The notes under the pieces were generated by a model. That model was not told where the DNA came from and searched no databases. It saw nothing but the letters and a program-made list of their open reading frames with translations. A DNA stretch of 64,000 nt from VRUE01 sp963703235 (GTDB lineage Bacteria > Actinomycetota > Thermoleophilia > Solirubrobacterales > 70-9), in assembly GCA_963703235.1 (NCBI GenBank), contig OY969802.1:434001-498000 (forward strand). The letters are read 5' to 3'. Position 1 is the stretch's first letter, and each line of letters opens with the position of its first letter. The position numbers and the translations under genes were made by a program. Shown piece after piece: positions 51,536-58,682 of this stretch.

Positions 51536-51847
51536 CTATCCCAACGGGGAGGGTGGGATGCGCGTTTCTCCCTGCAAGTCGGGAATCGCGAGCGCGAGCT
51601 CGTCCTCGAAGCACCAAGACCATCTCTCGCCAGGCTCAAGCGAGCGGATGAGCGGGTGGCCGCTGCTGCGTGCGTGAGCGCTGGCGTGACGGCTGGGCGA
51701 GTCGTCGCAACAGCCGACCTTTCCGCACTCCAAGCAGATGCGCAGATGCAGCCACTGGCTTCCGGTGGCCAAGCACTCCTCGCAGCCCTCGACCGTCTCA
51801 GGCAGCCGGGTGATCCGGACGTGATCGAGATGGGTGCAAGAAGTCAC
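51536..51847 (-). CDS. UBP-type zinc-finger protein
   Basis: GTG 51847 gives about 103 aa. The zinc-binding pattern is SCTHLDHVRI, GCEECLATGSQWLHLRICLE, CGKVGCCDDSPSRHASAHAR and SSGHPLIRSLEPGERWSWCF, the UBP zinc finger usual in ubiquitin proteases but widespread as a stand-alone domain in actinomycetes. The stop is 4 bp before the cNMP/TrxR-like gene, and this pairing recurs in actinobacteria, so the two likely act together. An IS3 element lies 28 bp upstream and may have removed its promoter. Confidence 0.82.
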   Translation of the reverse strand: MTSCTHLDHVRITRLPETVEGCEECLATGSQWLHLRICLECGKVGCCDDSPSRHASAHARSSGHPLIRSLEPGERWSWCFEDELALAIPDLQGETRIPPSPLG

Positions 51848-51942
51848 TCTGACCAAGCCTAGAGCGTCAGCTGTCCTGGTCTGCCCCCGGTTTCGACGAC
51901 ACCTGACCGCTTGGGTCGAAAGACTCAGGCAAGGAGGAGTCG

Positions 51943-52236
51943 ATGCCACCCACCAAGTCGCCATACCCGCCGGAGTTCCGGCGTGAAGCCGTCCAGCTGG
52001 TTCGGACCAGTGAGAAGCCGATCACCCAGGTCGCGCGCGACCTGGGCGTCTCCAACCAGACCCTGCACAGCTGGATCAAACAGGCCGACGTCGACGCCGG
52101 CAAGCGCGAGGGCCTGAGCACCGACGAGCGAGAGGAGCTCAGGCGCCTGCGCCGTGAGAACCGCACCCTGCTGCAGGAGCGAGAAATCCTCAAAAAAGCC
52201 GCGGCCTTCTTCGCCCGGGAGAGCGAGGGGCGGTGA
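51943..52236 (+). CDS. IS3 orfA (transposase helix-turn-helix subunit)
   Basis: A 97-aa protein: YPPEFRREAVQLVRTSEKPI and QVARDLGVSNQTLHSWIKQA form the helix-turn-helix, and RREN RTLLQEREILKKAAAFF the leucine-zipper that joins OrfA/OrfB. Its stop overlaps orfB by 4 bp (GTGA); a programmed shift between them would make the full transposase. Confidence 0.93.
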   Translation: MPPTKSPYPPEFRREAVQLVRTSEKPITQVARDLGVSNQTLHSWIKQADVDAGKREGLSTDEREELRRLRRENRTLLQEREILKKAAAFFARESEGR

Positions 52237-53131
52237 CCGATGCCTACCGGTTCATCGCCGCGGAGAAGGCCAACTACCCGATCTCGCTGATGAGCAGGAT
52301 GCTCGGCGTCAACCGCCAGGCCTTCCACGCCTGGGAGCGCCGCCCGCCTTCCCAGCGGGCGCTCGAGGACGCCTTCCTGACCGAGCGCATCCGCGAGATC
52401 CACAGAGCTGCCCGGGGTGTCTACGGCGCCCGGCGCATCCACGCCGAGCTGCGCATGGCTGAGGGCGTCAGGGTCTCGCGAAAGCGGGTGGAGCGGCTGA
52501 TGCGGGAGGCCGGGATCAGCGGCCTGGTGCCGCGTAAGCGCGGGCGCACGACGATCCGCGTGCCGGGTGTGAGAGTGGCCGACGACTTGGTGAAGCGCGA
52601 CTTCCGCCCCGCCGGGCCCAACGTGCTCTGGGTAGCCGACATCACCTACCTGCGCAGCTGGGAGGGCTGGGTCTACCTGGCCGCGGTGCAGGACACCTTC
52701 TCGCGGTCGATCGTCGGCTGGGCGATGGCCGAGCACATGCGCGCAGAGCTGGTCACAGATGCGCTGCAGATGGCGCTTGCCCGCCGCAAGCCCGAAGCCG
52801 GGCTGATCCACCACTCCGACCAGGGATCGCAATACGTCTCGCTTGCCTTCGGCCAGAAGGCCCGCGACGCCGGCATCGCCGTCTCGATGGGCTCAAGGGG
52901 CGACTGCTTCGACAACGCCGTCGCAGAGTCGTTCTTTGCCACCCTGAAGAAGGAGCTCGTCGCCGGCGCTCTTGGCCTAACCGCCGGGAGCTGCAGAGCG
53001 CCATCTTCGACTACATCGAGTCGTTCTACAACCGCGAGAGGAGGCACTCCACACTCGGCTATCTCTCTCCGAGGGAGTTCGAGATGATCTCAACTCATCA
53101 ACGAAGAGGAACTGAAACAGTCAAGCCCTGA
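52233..53131 (+). pseudogene. IS3 orfB (DDE transposase) with a C-terminal frameshift
   Basis: GTG 52233 opens the catalytic subunit. The DDE residues are present: VLWVADITYLRSWEGWVYLA (first Asp), GLIHHSDQGSQYVS (second Asp) and CFDNAVAESFFATLKKE (Glu). After KKELV, near 52962, a one-base deletion moves the C-terminal part into another frame, where it reads RRSWPNRRELQSAIFDYIES and FYNRERRHSTLGYLSP to the stop at 53131. The catalytic core is intact but the tail is lost in the first frame. Confidence 0.85.
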
Positions 53132-53234
53132 CCTGTCGCTCGAACCGGGGGCAGACCAGATTGCACCACCGAGCAGCAAGTCTGACTTGGCCGTCAGCTG
53201 ATATGGCCGTCCATTTGTCAAGTCCCCAACCACC

Positions 53235-53258
53235 GAAGGCCCGCTGACGCGGGCCTTC
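53235..53258. terminator. rho-independent terminator-like hairpin
   Basis: A perfect 10-bp stem GAAGGCCCGC / GCGGGCCTTC with loop TGAC. It is followed by TCTCCTT rather than a run of T, so it is a moderate terminator. It lies between the IS3 and IS110 elements. Confidence 0.6.
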
Positions 53259-53470
53259 TCCTTGGCCCAGGAGGCGGCGGTCGGCCTGGTGCGCGACGCG
53301 CGGTCAGGCTGATATGCGCGGGTTGGCTACCGCAGGACCGGGTTTCGTCTCAGCGCCCGCTGTCTAGAACCGAGCGTCGCCGCCGGGCGGCTGCTCATAG
53401 CTGAATCGCGGATGCACTGGCGCGAAGGGCCGAGCCCGCCGCCTCCTGGACCAAGCGATGCTTGGTGGTC

Positions 53471-54547
53471 TCAGTCGACTGTCGCTACCGCCCAGCAAAA
53501 GCCGGTCAGCTCGCGGGCGACCGCCACCGCGCAGAGGGTGCGGCGCTTGCCGCGTTCGGAGTCGAGACGGACCCAACTACGGTGAAGGCGCTGCTGAGCC
53601 TTCCAGGAGATCGCGCAGACTGACTGGGGTTGGCCCTCCTGGCGGCGCCTCAGCTCCCTGCCTTTGCGCGGCGCCCGGCGGTAGTGCCAGGCCGCCTCGA
53701 CCAGAAGGCGGCGAGCGTGGCGGGAGCCAGACTTGGTGATCGCGCCCTGCCTGCGCCGCTCGCCGCTTGAGTTCTCAGAGGGCACCAAGCCGAGGTAGCT
53801 CATCAGCTGCGCTGGGCGCTCGAAGCGCTCGAAGTCGCCTACCTCCGCGCAGAGCCCAAGGGCACTGAGGGTGTCGATGCCACGCAGGCAGCGCAGGTGG
53901 GCGACGCTCTGCTCCCAAGGGGAGCCCTCGACCAGGGCGCCCATCTGAGCCTCGAGACTCTCGCGGCGCACCAGCAGGGCGTCGATCGACCCGATTCCGT
54001 CGAGCAGGACGGTTTGGGCCACAGGCTCGGGAAGCTGGACCCTGCCCAGCCAGTCGAGGTGGCGCTGGGTCCAGTTGTTGCCCTCGAAGCGCAGGTCGTG
54101 GCGCAGCAAGAGCTTGCCAACGCGGTGGCGGGCGCGCATCAGGTCGCCGCGGACGTCCTCGCGGGCGCGGACCAGGTCGCGCATCGCCTCCTCGGCGGGA
54201 GTGGGAACACGGACCGGGTGAAGCCCGCCGATCATCAGCAGGCGCACCAGCCGCTCGGCGTCGCGGCGGTCGGTCTTGACCCGGTCCTGGGCCGGGCGCT
54301 CGATCTTGCCCGGCGCGGCCACCGTGCACTCGATGCCCCTCGCAGCCAGCGCCCGTGCCAAGCCGAAGCCGGTCGGTCCGGCCTCATAGGCCACCGGCGC
54401 CGGCAAAGCGGCGCAGAACTCAGCCACCTGCTCGGTCGCGCCACCCATGCGCCGAACCGCCAACTCGCCCGACTCCGAGTCGGCGATCGCCGCGACGACC
54501 TTCGCCGCGTGAACATCCAGACCCACCCACGTCCTAACCTGCGCCAT
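53471..54547 (-). CDS. IS110-family transposase (DEDD)
   Basis: ATG 54547 gives 358 aa. The RuvC-like N-domain starts VRTWVGLDVHAAKVVAAIAD (first Asp), continues with VAYEAGPTGFGLARAL (Glu) and KTDRRDAERLVRLLM (Asp-Asp); the C-terminal Tnp domain contains LRCLRGIDTLSALGLCAEVG, QLMSYLGLVPSENSSGERRR and GAITKSGSRHARRLLVEAAW with the conserved serine. All four acidic residues are present, so the transposase looks functional. It would use a bridge RNA from the element's own noncoding end. Confidence 0.93.
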   Translation of the reverse strand: MAQVRTWVGLDVHAAKVVAAIADSESGELAVRRMGGATEQVAEFCAALPAPVAYEAGPTGFGLARALAARGIECTVAAPGKIERPAQDRVKTDRRDAERLVRLLMIGGLHPVRVPTPAEEAMRDLVRAREDVRGDLMRARHRVGKLLLRHDLRFEGNNWTQRHLDWLGRVQLPEPVAQTVLLDGIGSIDALLVRRESLEAQMGALVEGSPWEQSVAHLRCLRGIDTLSALGLCAEVGDFERFERPAQLMSYLGLVPSENSSGERRRQGAITKSGSRHARRLLVEAAWHYRRAPRKGRELRRRQEGQPQSVCAISWKAQQRLHRSWVRLDSERGKRRTLCAVAVARELTGFCWAVATVD

Positions 54548-54677
54548 GTCGGCACCCCCATGATTGCGGTCCTCGCCGAGGCCGTTCCTCGGCGACAAAC
54601 CCGCGCATCTCATGCGCGGGTGCCGACCTTTACGCGGGATTCGGATTGAGCCGGCGCTCAGGTGGGCCGGCCATAGG
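54548..54677 (-). ncRNA. candidate bridge-RNA region of the IS110 element
   Basis: Bridge RNAs of IS110 elements are encoded in the noncoding end upstream of the transposase. Here that end holds two strong stem-loops: TCGCCGAGG/CCTCGGCGA at 54573-54595 (9 bp, 5-base loop) and ACCCGCGCAT/ATGCGCGGGT at 54599-54621 (10 bp, 3-base loop). Their loops are shorter than the internal loops that carry target and donor guides in known bridge RNAs, so guide positions cannot be assigned. Confidence 0.4.
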
Positions 54678-54785
54678 GTCTAGAACCGCTGCCGATTGAG
54701 TGGTGCGTTGGCTGTGCCTGACTGGCGCACCGATTGGCGCACGGAACTGCCCGACGATTCCTGACTCGACCACTCTGCAAACAAG

Positions 54786-54810
54786 AAAACCCCCGATTTA
54801 CGGGGGTTTT
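54786..54810 (-). terminator. terminator of tRNA-Leu
   Basis: A perfect stem AAAACCCCCG / CGGGGGTTTT with a 5-base loop, directly after the 3' end of tRNA-Leu and ending in T residues in either direction. A degenerate form of the same hairpin is present at the distal att copy (24462-24480). Confidence 0.8.
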
Positions 54811-54870
54811 CAATGCGGCTGAATGGAGTCGAACCATCACGTCCCGTTGGGGACACAAGGCCCTCAACCT
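54792..54870 (-). repeat. tRNA-proximal attachment-site copy
   Basis: This part of tRNA-Leu and its terminator is the reference copy for the repeats at 24462-24540 and 29098-29151. The repeated block ends in the anticodon loop. Inside the island, a tandem TGGCGCAC (54723-54730, 54735-54742) lies 72-91 bp away, comparable to the tandem GGTCCG repeats near the other two copies. Confidence 0.82.
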
Positions 54871-54899
54871 TGCGCGTCTACCAGTTCCGCCACAGCCGC
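54814..54899 (-). tRNA. tRNA-Leu (anticodon GAG)
   Basis: A complete class II tRNA: acceptor GCGGCTG/CAGCCGC, D-arm with AACTGGTAGA, anticodon stem CAAGG/CCTTG with loop TTGAGGG (anticodon GAG), long variable arm TGTCCCCAACGGGACG, and T-loop GGTTCGACTCC. CCA is not encoded. Its 3' end points to the island, which is the normal geometry for integration into a tRNA gene. Confidence 0.97.
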
Positions 54900-54996
54900 T
54901 CGAGGGCGATCGATTCTAGATGTTCGGCTTTGGTGTGGGCGCTTCGCTGCTGGCGGGGCCGGGCGCTTGCAGGCGTCCGCTGGAGGCGGTAGCCTG

Positions 54997-55010
54997 CGAA
55001 CAAGTGTTCG
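54997..55010 (+). promoter_or_regulatory. SOS box (LexA operator)
   Basis: CGAACAAGTGTTCG matches the actinobacterial/Gram-positive LexA consensus CGAACRNRYGTTCG and is a near-perfect palindrome, 33 bp before the lexA start. It indicates autoregulation. Confidence 0.9.
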
Positions 55011-55043
55011 AGCGTCCGTGGGCGCTGGCGACTAGGAGGATGC

Positions 55044-55658
55044 GTGGAGCTTGATCTGACCAAGAGGCAGAAGGAGATCTTCGACTTCATACGTCGCTAT
55101 GCGGCCAAGACCGGCTATCCGCCGACCGTGCGGGAGATCGGCAAAGCGGTGGGGCTGCACTCGTCCTCGACCGTGCATGCCCATCTGGCGAACCTGGAGA
55201 AGATCGGGCTGCTGCGGCGGGACCCGACCAAGCCGCGGGCGATCGAGCTGCTCTTCGACCGGGCGAAGAAGACGATCATGCCGGGCGGGGGGTTGCCGCT
55301 GGTCGGCCACGTTGCGGCCGGGGCGCCGATCCTGGCTGAGGAGAACATCGAGGAATACATCGAGATCCCCGACGTGATCGGCGGTGAGGACGGCGACTAC
55401 GTCCTCCGAGTGCGGGGCGAAAGCATGGTCGACGCCGGCATCTTCGAGGACGACTACGTGGTCGTCCGGCCCGCCGACGAGGCGGCCGACGGGGAGATCG
55501 TCGTCGCCCTGATCGGCGACGAGGCGACCGTCAAGCGCTACTTCCGCGAGGCCGACCACGTCCGACTCCAGCCCGAGAACAAGGCGATGGAGCCGATCCG
55601 CACCGCCGAGGCGACGATTCTCGGGCGGGTAATCGGCGTCGTCCGCAAAGTTTCCTGA
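55044..55658 (+). CDS. lexA: SOS repressor LexA
   Basis: GTG 55044 after AGGAGG gives 204 aa. The winged-helix DNA-binding part reads TKRQKEIFDFIRRYAAKTGY and PTVREIGKAVGLHSSSTVHA. The self-cleavage site is VAAGAPI (Ala92-Gly93), the catalytic serine is in RVRGESMVDAGI (Ser127) and the lysine in ATVKRYFREA (Lys164). On DNA damage RecA promotes self-cleavage, lifting repression of SOS genes. Confidence 0.97.
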   Translation: MELDLTKRQKEIFDFIRRYAAKTGYPPTVREIGKAVGLHSSSTVHAHLANLEKIGLLRRDPTKPRAIELLFDRAKKTIMPGGGLPLVGHVAAGAPILAEENIEEYIEIPDVIGGEDGDYVLRVRGESMVDAGIFEDDYVVVRPADEAADGEIVVALIGDEATVKRYFREADHVRLQPENKAMEPIRTAEATILGRVIGVVRKVS

Positions 55659-55685
55659 CGGGACGCCTGGGTTGGCCCGGCTGGG

Positions 55686-56507
55686 TTAGGGCCAGCGACC
55701 GGCTTCGATCAGCTTCTTGTAGCGCCGCTGACGTCGCCGCGCGTCGCGCAGCAGCAGCGGCAGCAGGCGCAGCGAAAGGCGGGGGAAGGTGCTGTAGAGG
55801 CGAACCACTGGGCCGCGCCAACGGGGGACGATCGCGATTGGGCGCGGGCGTTCGATCAGCTTCCCGACCTCGCGGGCAACCTGCTCTGGCGTCAACAGCT
55901 GTCCGGAGAAGGAGGGCGCCACGTCGGGGTCGTCGAGGCCGCCCTCGAGCATCGGCGTCCAGATCCCGTCCGGACAGAGCGCCGATATCTCCACTCCGGA
56001 GACCCCCGAACGGCGCAGGTCGAAGAGGGTTCCGAGCGTGAAGGCCATCGCGGCGTGCTTGCTGGCTGCGTAGTTGACCTCCCCCGGCGGCGCAGCCAGA
56101 CCGGCGAGCGAGATCACGTTGATCACGTGGCCCCGGCCGGCGGCGATCATCGCCTCGAGGGCGGCGATCGTGCCGTTCATCGTGCCCAGCGCATTCACCT
56201 CGAACATCGTCCGCCGGGTCTCCGCGTCCTGCTGCCAGGACATGCCCGTGAAGAGGACGCCCGCGTTGTTGACCCAGACGTCCAGCCCGCCCGACCGCTT
56301 CACCAGCTCCACCGTCGCGCGGCAGGCAGCCTCGTCGCGTACGTCGAGTGCCGCCGACGTCGCGCCGGCGCCGATCTCCGCCGCGGTGCGGGCGGCGGCG
56401 TCGGCATCGAGGTCGGTGGCTTTGACCAGGAAGCCGCGGTGGGCGAGGTCGATGGCGATCGCCCTGCCGAGCCCGCTTCCAGCTCCGGTGACGACTGCCG
56501 TCGGCAT
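55686..56507 (-). CDS. short-chain dehydrogenase/reductase
   Basis: A 273-aa SDR: TAVVTGAGSGLGRAIAIDLA, an Asp after strand 2 (VKATDLDADAAA) favouring NAD(H), VNNAGVLFTG, and the active site VISLAGLAAPPGEVNYAASK. The C-terminal 50 residues are longer than usual, with a basic, hydrophobic helix (RLSLRLLPLLLRDARRRQRR) that could attach to membrane, as in several lipid- or sterol-related SDRs. It is divergent from rnpB. Confidence 0.88.
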   Translation of the reverse strand: MPTAVVTGAGSGLGRAIAIDLAHRGFLVKATDLDADAAARTAAEIGAGATSAALDVRDEAACRATVELVKRSGGLDVWVNNAGVLFTGMSWQQDAETRRTMFEVNALGTMNGTIAALEAMIAAGRGHVINVISLAGLAAPPGEVNYAASKHAAMAFTLGTLFDLRRSGVSGVEISALCPDGIWTPMLEGGLDDPDVAPSFSGQLLTPEQVAREVGKLIERPRPIAIVPRWRGPVVRLYSTFPRLSLRLLPLLLRDARRRQRRYKKLIEAGRWP

Positions 56508-56564
56508 CGCGTGCAGGATATTCGACGCATTTGTGGCAAATCCGGCGGCGAGCTACCATCGGGA

Positions 56565-56933
56565 GGCGGGCCGAGCGACTGCGGGGGGAGAGAAAACCCC
56601 TCGAGGAAAGTCCGGACACCACAGGGCGAGGGCGGTGGGTAACGCCCACCCGGGGAAACCCGCGGGAAAGTGCCACAGAAAAGACACGGCCGATGGCGCG
56701 GCCACACGTGAGTCGCGTACAGGCAAAGGTGAAATGGTGCGGTAAGAGCGCACCGGCGTCGCGGTGACGCGGCGGCCAGGCAAACCCCGCCCGGTGCAAG
56801 GCCAAACAGGATCGTCGACCCTGCCCGGCGAGGTCCAGGTAGGCCGCAGGGCCGCTTCGGCGGCTCCTCCGAGGCCCAGGTCTCGGAGAGATGGATGGCC
56901 GCTCACGACAGGATCCGGCTTACAGGCCCGCTA
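56565..56933 (+). ncRNA. rnpB: RNase P RNA (type A)
   Basis: The conserved cores are all present: GAGGAAAGTCCGGACACCAC at the 5' side (P4 and J3/4), AGAG-type loops, GGTGCAAGGCCAAACAG, and ACAGGATCCGGCTTACAG at the 3' side. Helix P1 is GCGGGCC (56566-56572) with GGCCCGC (56925-56931). Length about 370 nt is normal. It processes tRNA 5' ends with the RnpA protein. A terminator follows directly. Confidence 0.96.
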
Positions 56934-56938
56934 AGGAG

Positions 56939-56958
56939 AAGGCCCCGCGAGGGGCCTT
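56939..56958 (+). terminator. terminator of rnpB
   Basis: Stem AAGGCCCC/GGGGCCTT with loop GCGA, starting 5 bp after the end of rnpB, and T-rich sequence downstream (CTCTACC...GTTTTTCTG). Confidence 0.85.
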
Positions 56959-57143
56959 CTCTACCTCTGCACGTTTTTCTGTCTTAGCGTTTGCTAACCT
57001 GCCGCCAACTTCCGCTGAATCTCCGCCCATATACCGCGGAGAGCGGGGGACCCAATGGTTGGGGCGAATCGCCGGCACCTGCCGCGTAGCGCAGCTCTTT
57101 CAGCGCGAGCCCGTCAGCTAACCCCGTAAGCGTCGCAAAGAGC

Positions 57144-57650
57144 ATGAAGACGAGCAGGAACCGCCCTGGGCGGAAAGATCGAGGACGACGGGAGCGCGCC
57201 ACCGGCACGCGCCCACGCCGCGCCGCGCGCTGGCTCGGGCCGCTGCTGGCTTGTGTCGCGATCGCGCTTCCCGCGGCTGCCAACGGTGCGATGGGCGGCA
57301 TCTCGAGCACCGGCGGGGGCCAGGCGGGGGAGGGGCTGGCGTTCGCCACCCCGATGCGAGCGGCCGGCGCCACCTGGTACGGGCCCGGGCTCTACGGCAA
57401 CCACACCGCCTGTGGTCAGGTTCTCCGCCCCGGCACCGTCGGTGTCGCCCACCGCAGCCTGCCCTGCGGTACCGCCGTCAAGTTCGCCTACCGCGGGCGC
57501 CAGCTCGTCACCACCGTGATCGACCGCGGCCCCTACAGCCACGGCAACGCCTGGGACCTCACCAACGGCGCCCGCCGCGCGCTCGGCTTCGAAGGTTCCA
57601 GCCGCGTTCTCTACGCGCTCGCGCTCGGCGAGGCCGCCAAGCGTCGGTAG
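57144..57650 (+). CDS. RlpA-like secreted double-psi beta-barrel protein
   Basis: A 168-aa protein with an Arg-rich twin-arginine-like N-terminus before a hydrophobic stretch (WLGPLLACVAIALPAAANGA). The mature part is a double-psi beta-barrel: GATWYGPGLYGNHTACGQVL, GVAHRSLPCGTAVKFAYRGR, and VIDRGPYSHGNAWDLTNGAR with the aspartate used by RlpA-type lytic transglycosylases. It has no SPOR domain, so it may be a cell-wall binder or a minimal wall hydrolase. Two cysteines likely form a disulfide. Confidence 0.85.
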   Translation: MKTSRNRPGRKDRGRRERATGTRPRRAARWLGPLLACVAIALPAAANGAMGGISSTGGGQAGEGLAFATPMRAAGATWYGPGLYGNHTACGQVLRPGTVGVAHRSLPCGTAVKFAYRGRQLVTTVIDRGPYSHGNAWDLTNGARRALGFEGSSRVLYALALGEAAKRR

Positions 57651-57709
57651 CGGCCGCCGCCGCGGCTAGTCTTCCCGCGCACGAGCTTTCCAAGAGAGGA
57701 GCACTGGGC

Positions 57710-58432
57710 ATGTCGACGTTTTCGCGAGGGGCTGTCGTGGCGGAACTGGTTGGGACGCGGGGCCGGGTGGCGCTGGTTCTGGCGGCCTCCCTGGCGCTGC
57801 TGGCTGCACTGAGCGCCGGCGCCGGCGCGGCGACCACGCAGCGGACCACCGTGGTCCTCGGCGAGACGGCGACCACGCCCGATCCTTCCTGCCCGGAGCT
57901 GCCCTGCCAGGCGGTCGGCAGCGTCACCGGCTTTCAGGTCAGCACCACCCAGTCGGGGTTGCCGTTCCGGGTTCCCGGCGATGGCAGGGTGAAGTCCTGG
58001 ACGCTGACCCTGGCCCAGCCGACCAACATGCAGCGCTCCTTCTTCAACGGCTTCTTCGGCACGCCGCCGCAGGCGCAGCTGGCGATCCTGCGCCGCGTCG
58101 CCGGCACCGAGCCGCCGCGCTACAACCTGCGCGCCAAGAGCTCGGTCCGCGTCCTCAGCCCCTATCTGGGTCGGACCGTCCGCTTCGGCTCCTCCTTGGA
58201 GGTGCAGAAAAACGACATCGTCGGCCTAACCATCCCGACCTGGGCGCCCGCCTTCGCCCAGGGCCTCGACGCGAAAAACGTCTGGCGGGCCAGCCGCGAA
58301 GAAGGCAAATGCACCAACACCACCGACGTCCGCCAAGGCGAACCCCACACCAAACTGAACACCCGAGCCACCTACGGCTGCCGTTACTCAACCGCCAGAT
58401 TGCTCTATACGGCAACGGTCGTATTGGACTGA
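57710..58432 (+). CDS. secreted protein of unknown function
   Basis: ATG 57710 gives 240 aa with a signal peptide (VALVLAASLALLAALSAGAG). The mature part is beta-rich: PCQAVGSVTGFQVSTTQSGL, DGRVKSWTLTLAQPTNMQRS, ILRRVAGTEPPRYNLRAKS and NDIVGLTIPTWAPAFAQGLD. Four cysteines (two near the N-terminus, CPELPC, two near the end) may pair. No catalytic motif. Proteins of this layout are common in Solirubrobacterales-like genomes, with unknown roles. Confidence 0.72.
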   Translation: MSTFSRGAVVAELVGTRGRVALVLAASLALLAALSAGAGAATTQRTTVVLGETATTPDPSCPELPCQAVGSVTGFQVSTTQSGLPFRVPGDGRVKSWTLTLAQPTNMQRSFFNGFFGTPPQAQLAILRRVAGTEPPRYNLRAKSSVRVLSPYLGRTVRFGSSLEVQKNDIVGLTIPTWAPAFAQGLDAKNVWRASREEGKCTNTTDVRQGEPHTKLNTRATYGCRYSTARLLYTATVVLD

Positions 58433-58682
58433 AGACGGACGGGTGCAGCTCTCCCGTATAGCGCGACGGCGTCGAAGCTGTTGAGCCCCAGCGCGCGGGG
58501 TTACTGTCGCTCTTCGCGGTCACCGGCCTGGACTTGGAGGGGTGCTGGGGTGTCCATGGCGCGGGCGGCGGTCTCTTTCGCACCGCCACCTCAGCGAGAG
58601 ACGGCGAACTTAAAGGCGAAAAAGGCAGCCCGCGACAGGGGCACCCCAGCACCCCTCACTGCCCACGCGGGAACCCGAGGCT
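58433..58682. other. intergenic region
   Basis: No gene is seen in 250 bases except the inverted-repeat element at 58537-58657, described separately. Confidence 0.5.
58537..58657. repeat. 121-bp element with perfect 16-bp terminal inverted repeats
   Basis: GAGGGGTGCTGGGGTG (58537-58552) and CACCCCAGCACCCCTC (58642-58657) are perfect inverted repeats; three more base pairs (one G-T) can form inside. The 89-base interior includes a smaller hairpin GGCGGT...ACCGCC. It could be a miniature transposable element, a structured RNA, or a strong two-way terminator between the convergent genes on either side. Confidence 0.5.

Larger units (their letters stand above)
51876..53159 (+). mobile_element. 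IS3-family insertion sequence (about 1.28 kb)
   Basis: Inverted ends CTGGTCTGCCCCCGGTT (51876-51892) and AACCGGGGGCAGACCAG (53143-53159) are a perfect match. They enclose orfA and orfB in the usual overlapping IS3 arrangement. No clear short target duplication is seen. orfB carries a one-base deletion near its end, so this copy may be inactive. Confidence 0.9.
53362..54688 (-). mobile_element. IS110-family element with flanking 11-bp repeats
   Basis: The element contains one DEDD transposase on the minus strand, 109 bp after its stop and 141 bp before its start. The same 11 bases, GTCTAGAACCG, lie at 53362-53372 and 54678-54688, at the expected element edges and giving a length of about 1.32 kb. 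IS110 elements lack terminal inverted repeats and instead carry a short shared core at both ends. The longer noncoding end upstream of the transposase has two strong hairpins. Confidence 0.75.

Noticed and set aside
24462..54899. CRISPR array from repeated 50-80-bp segments
   Set aside because: Only three copies separated by kilobases, all matching tRNA-Leu; no regular spacers or cas genes.
56074..56745. Plus-strand frame overlapping the SDR gene and rnpB
   Set aside because: It reads through the conserved RNase P RNA core and opposite an SDR with complete motifs.
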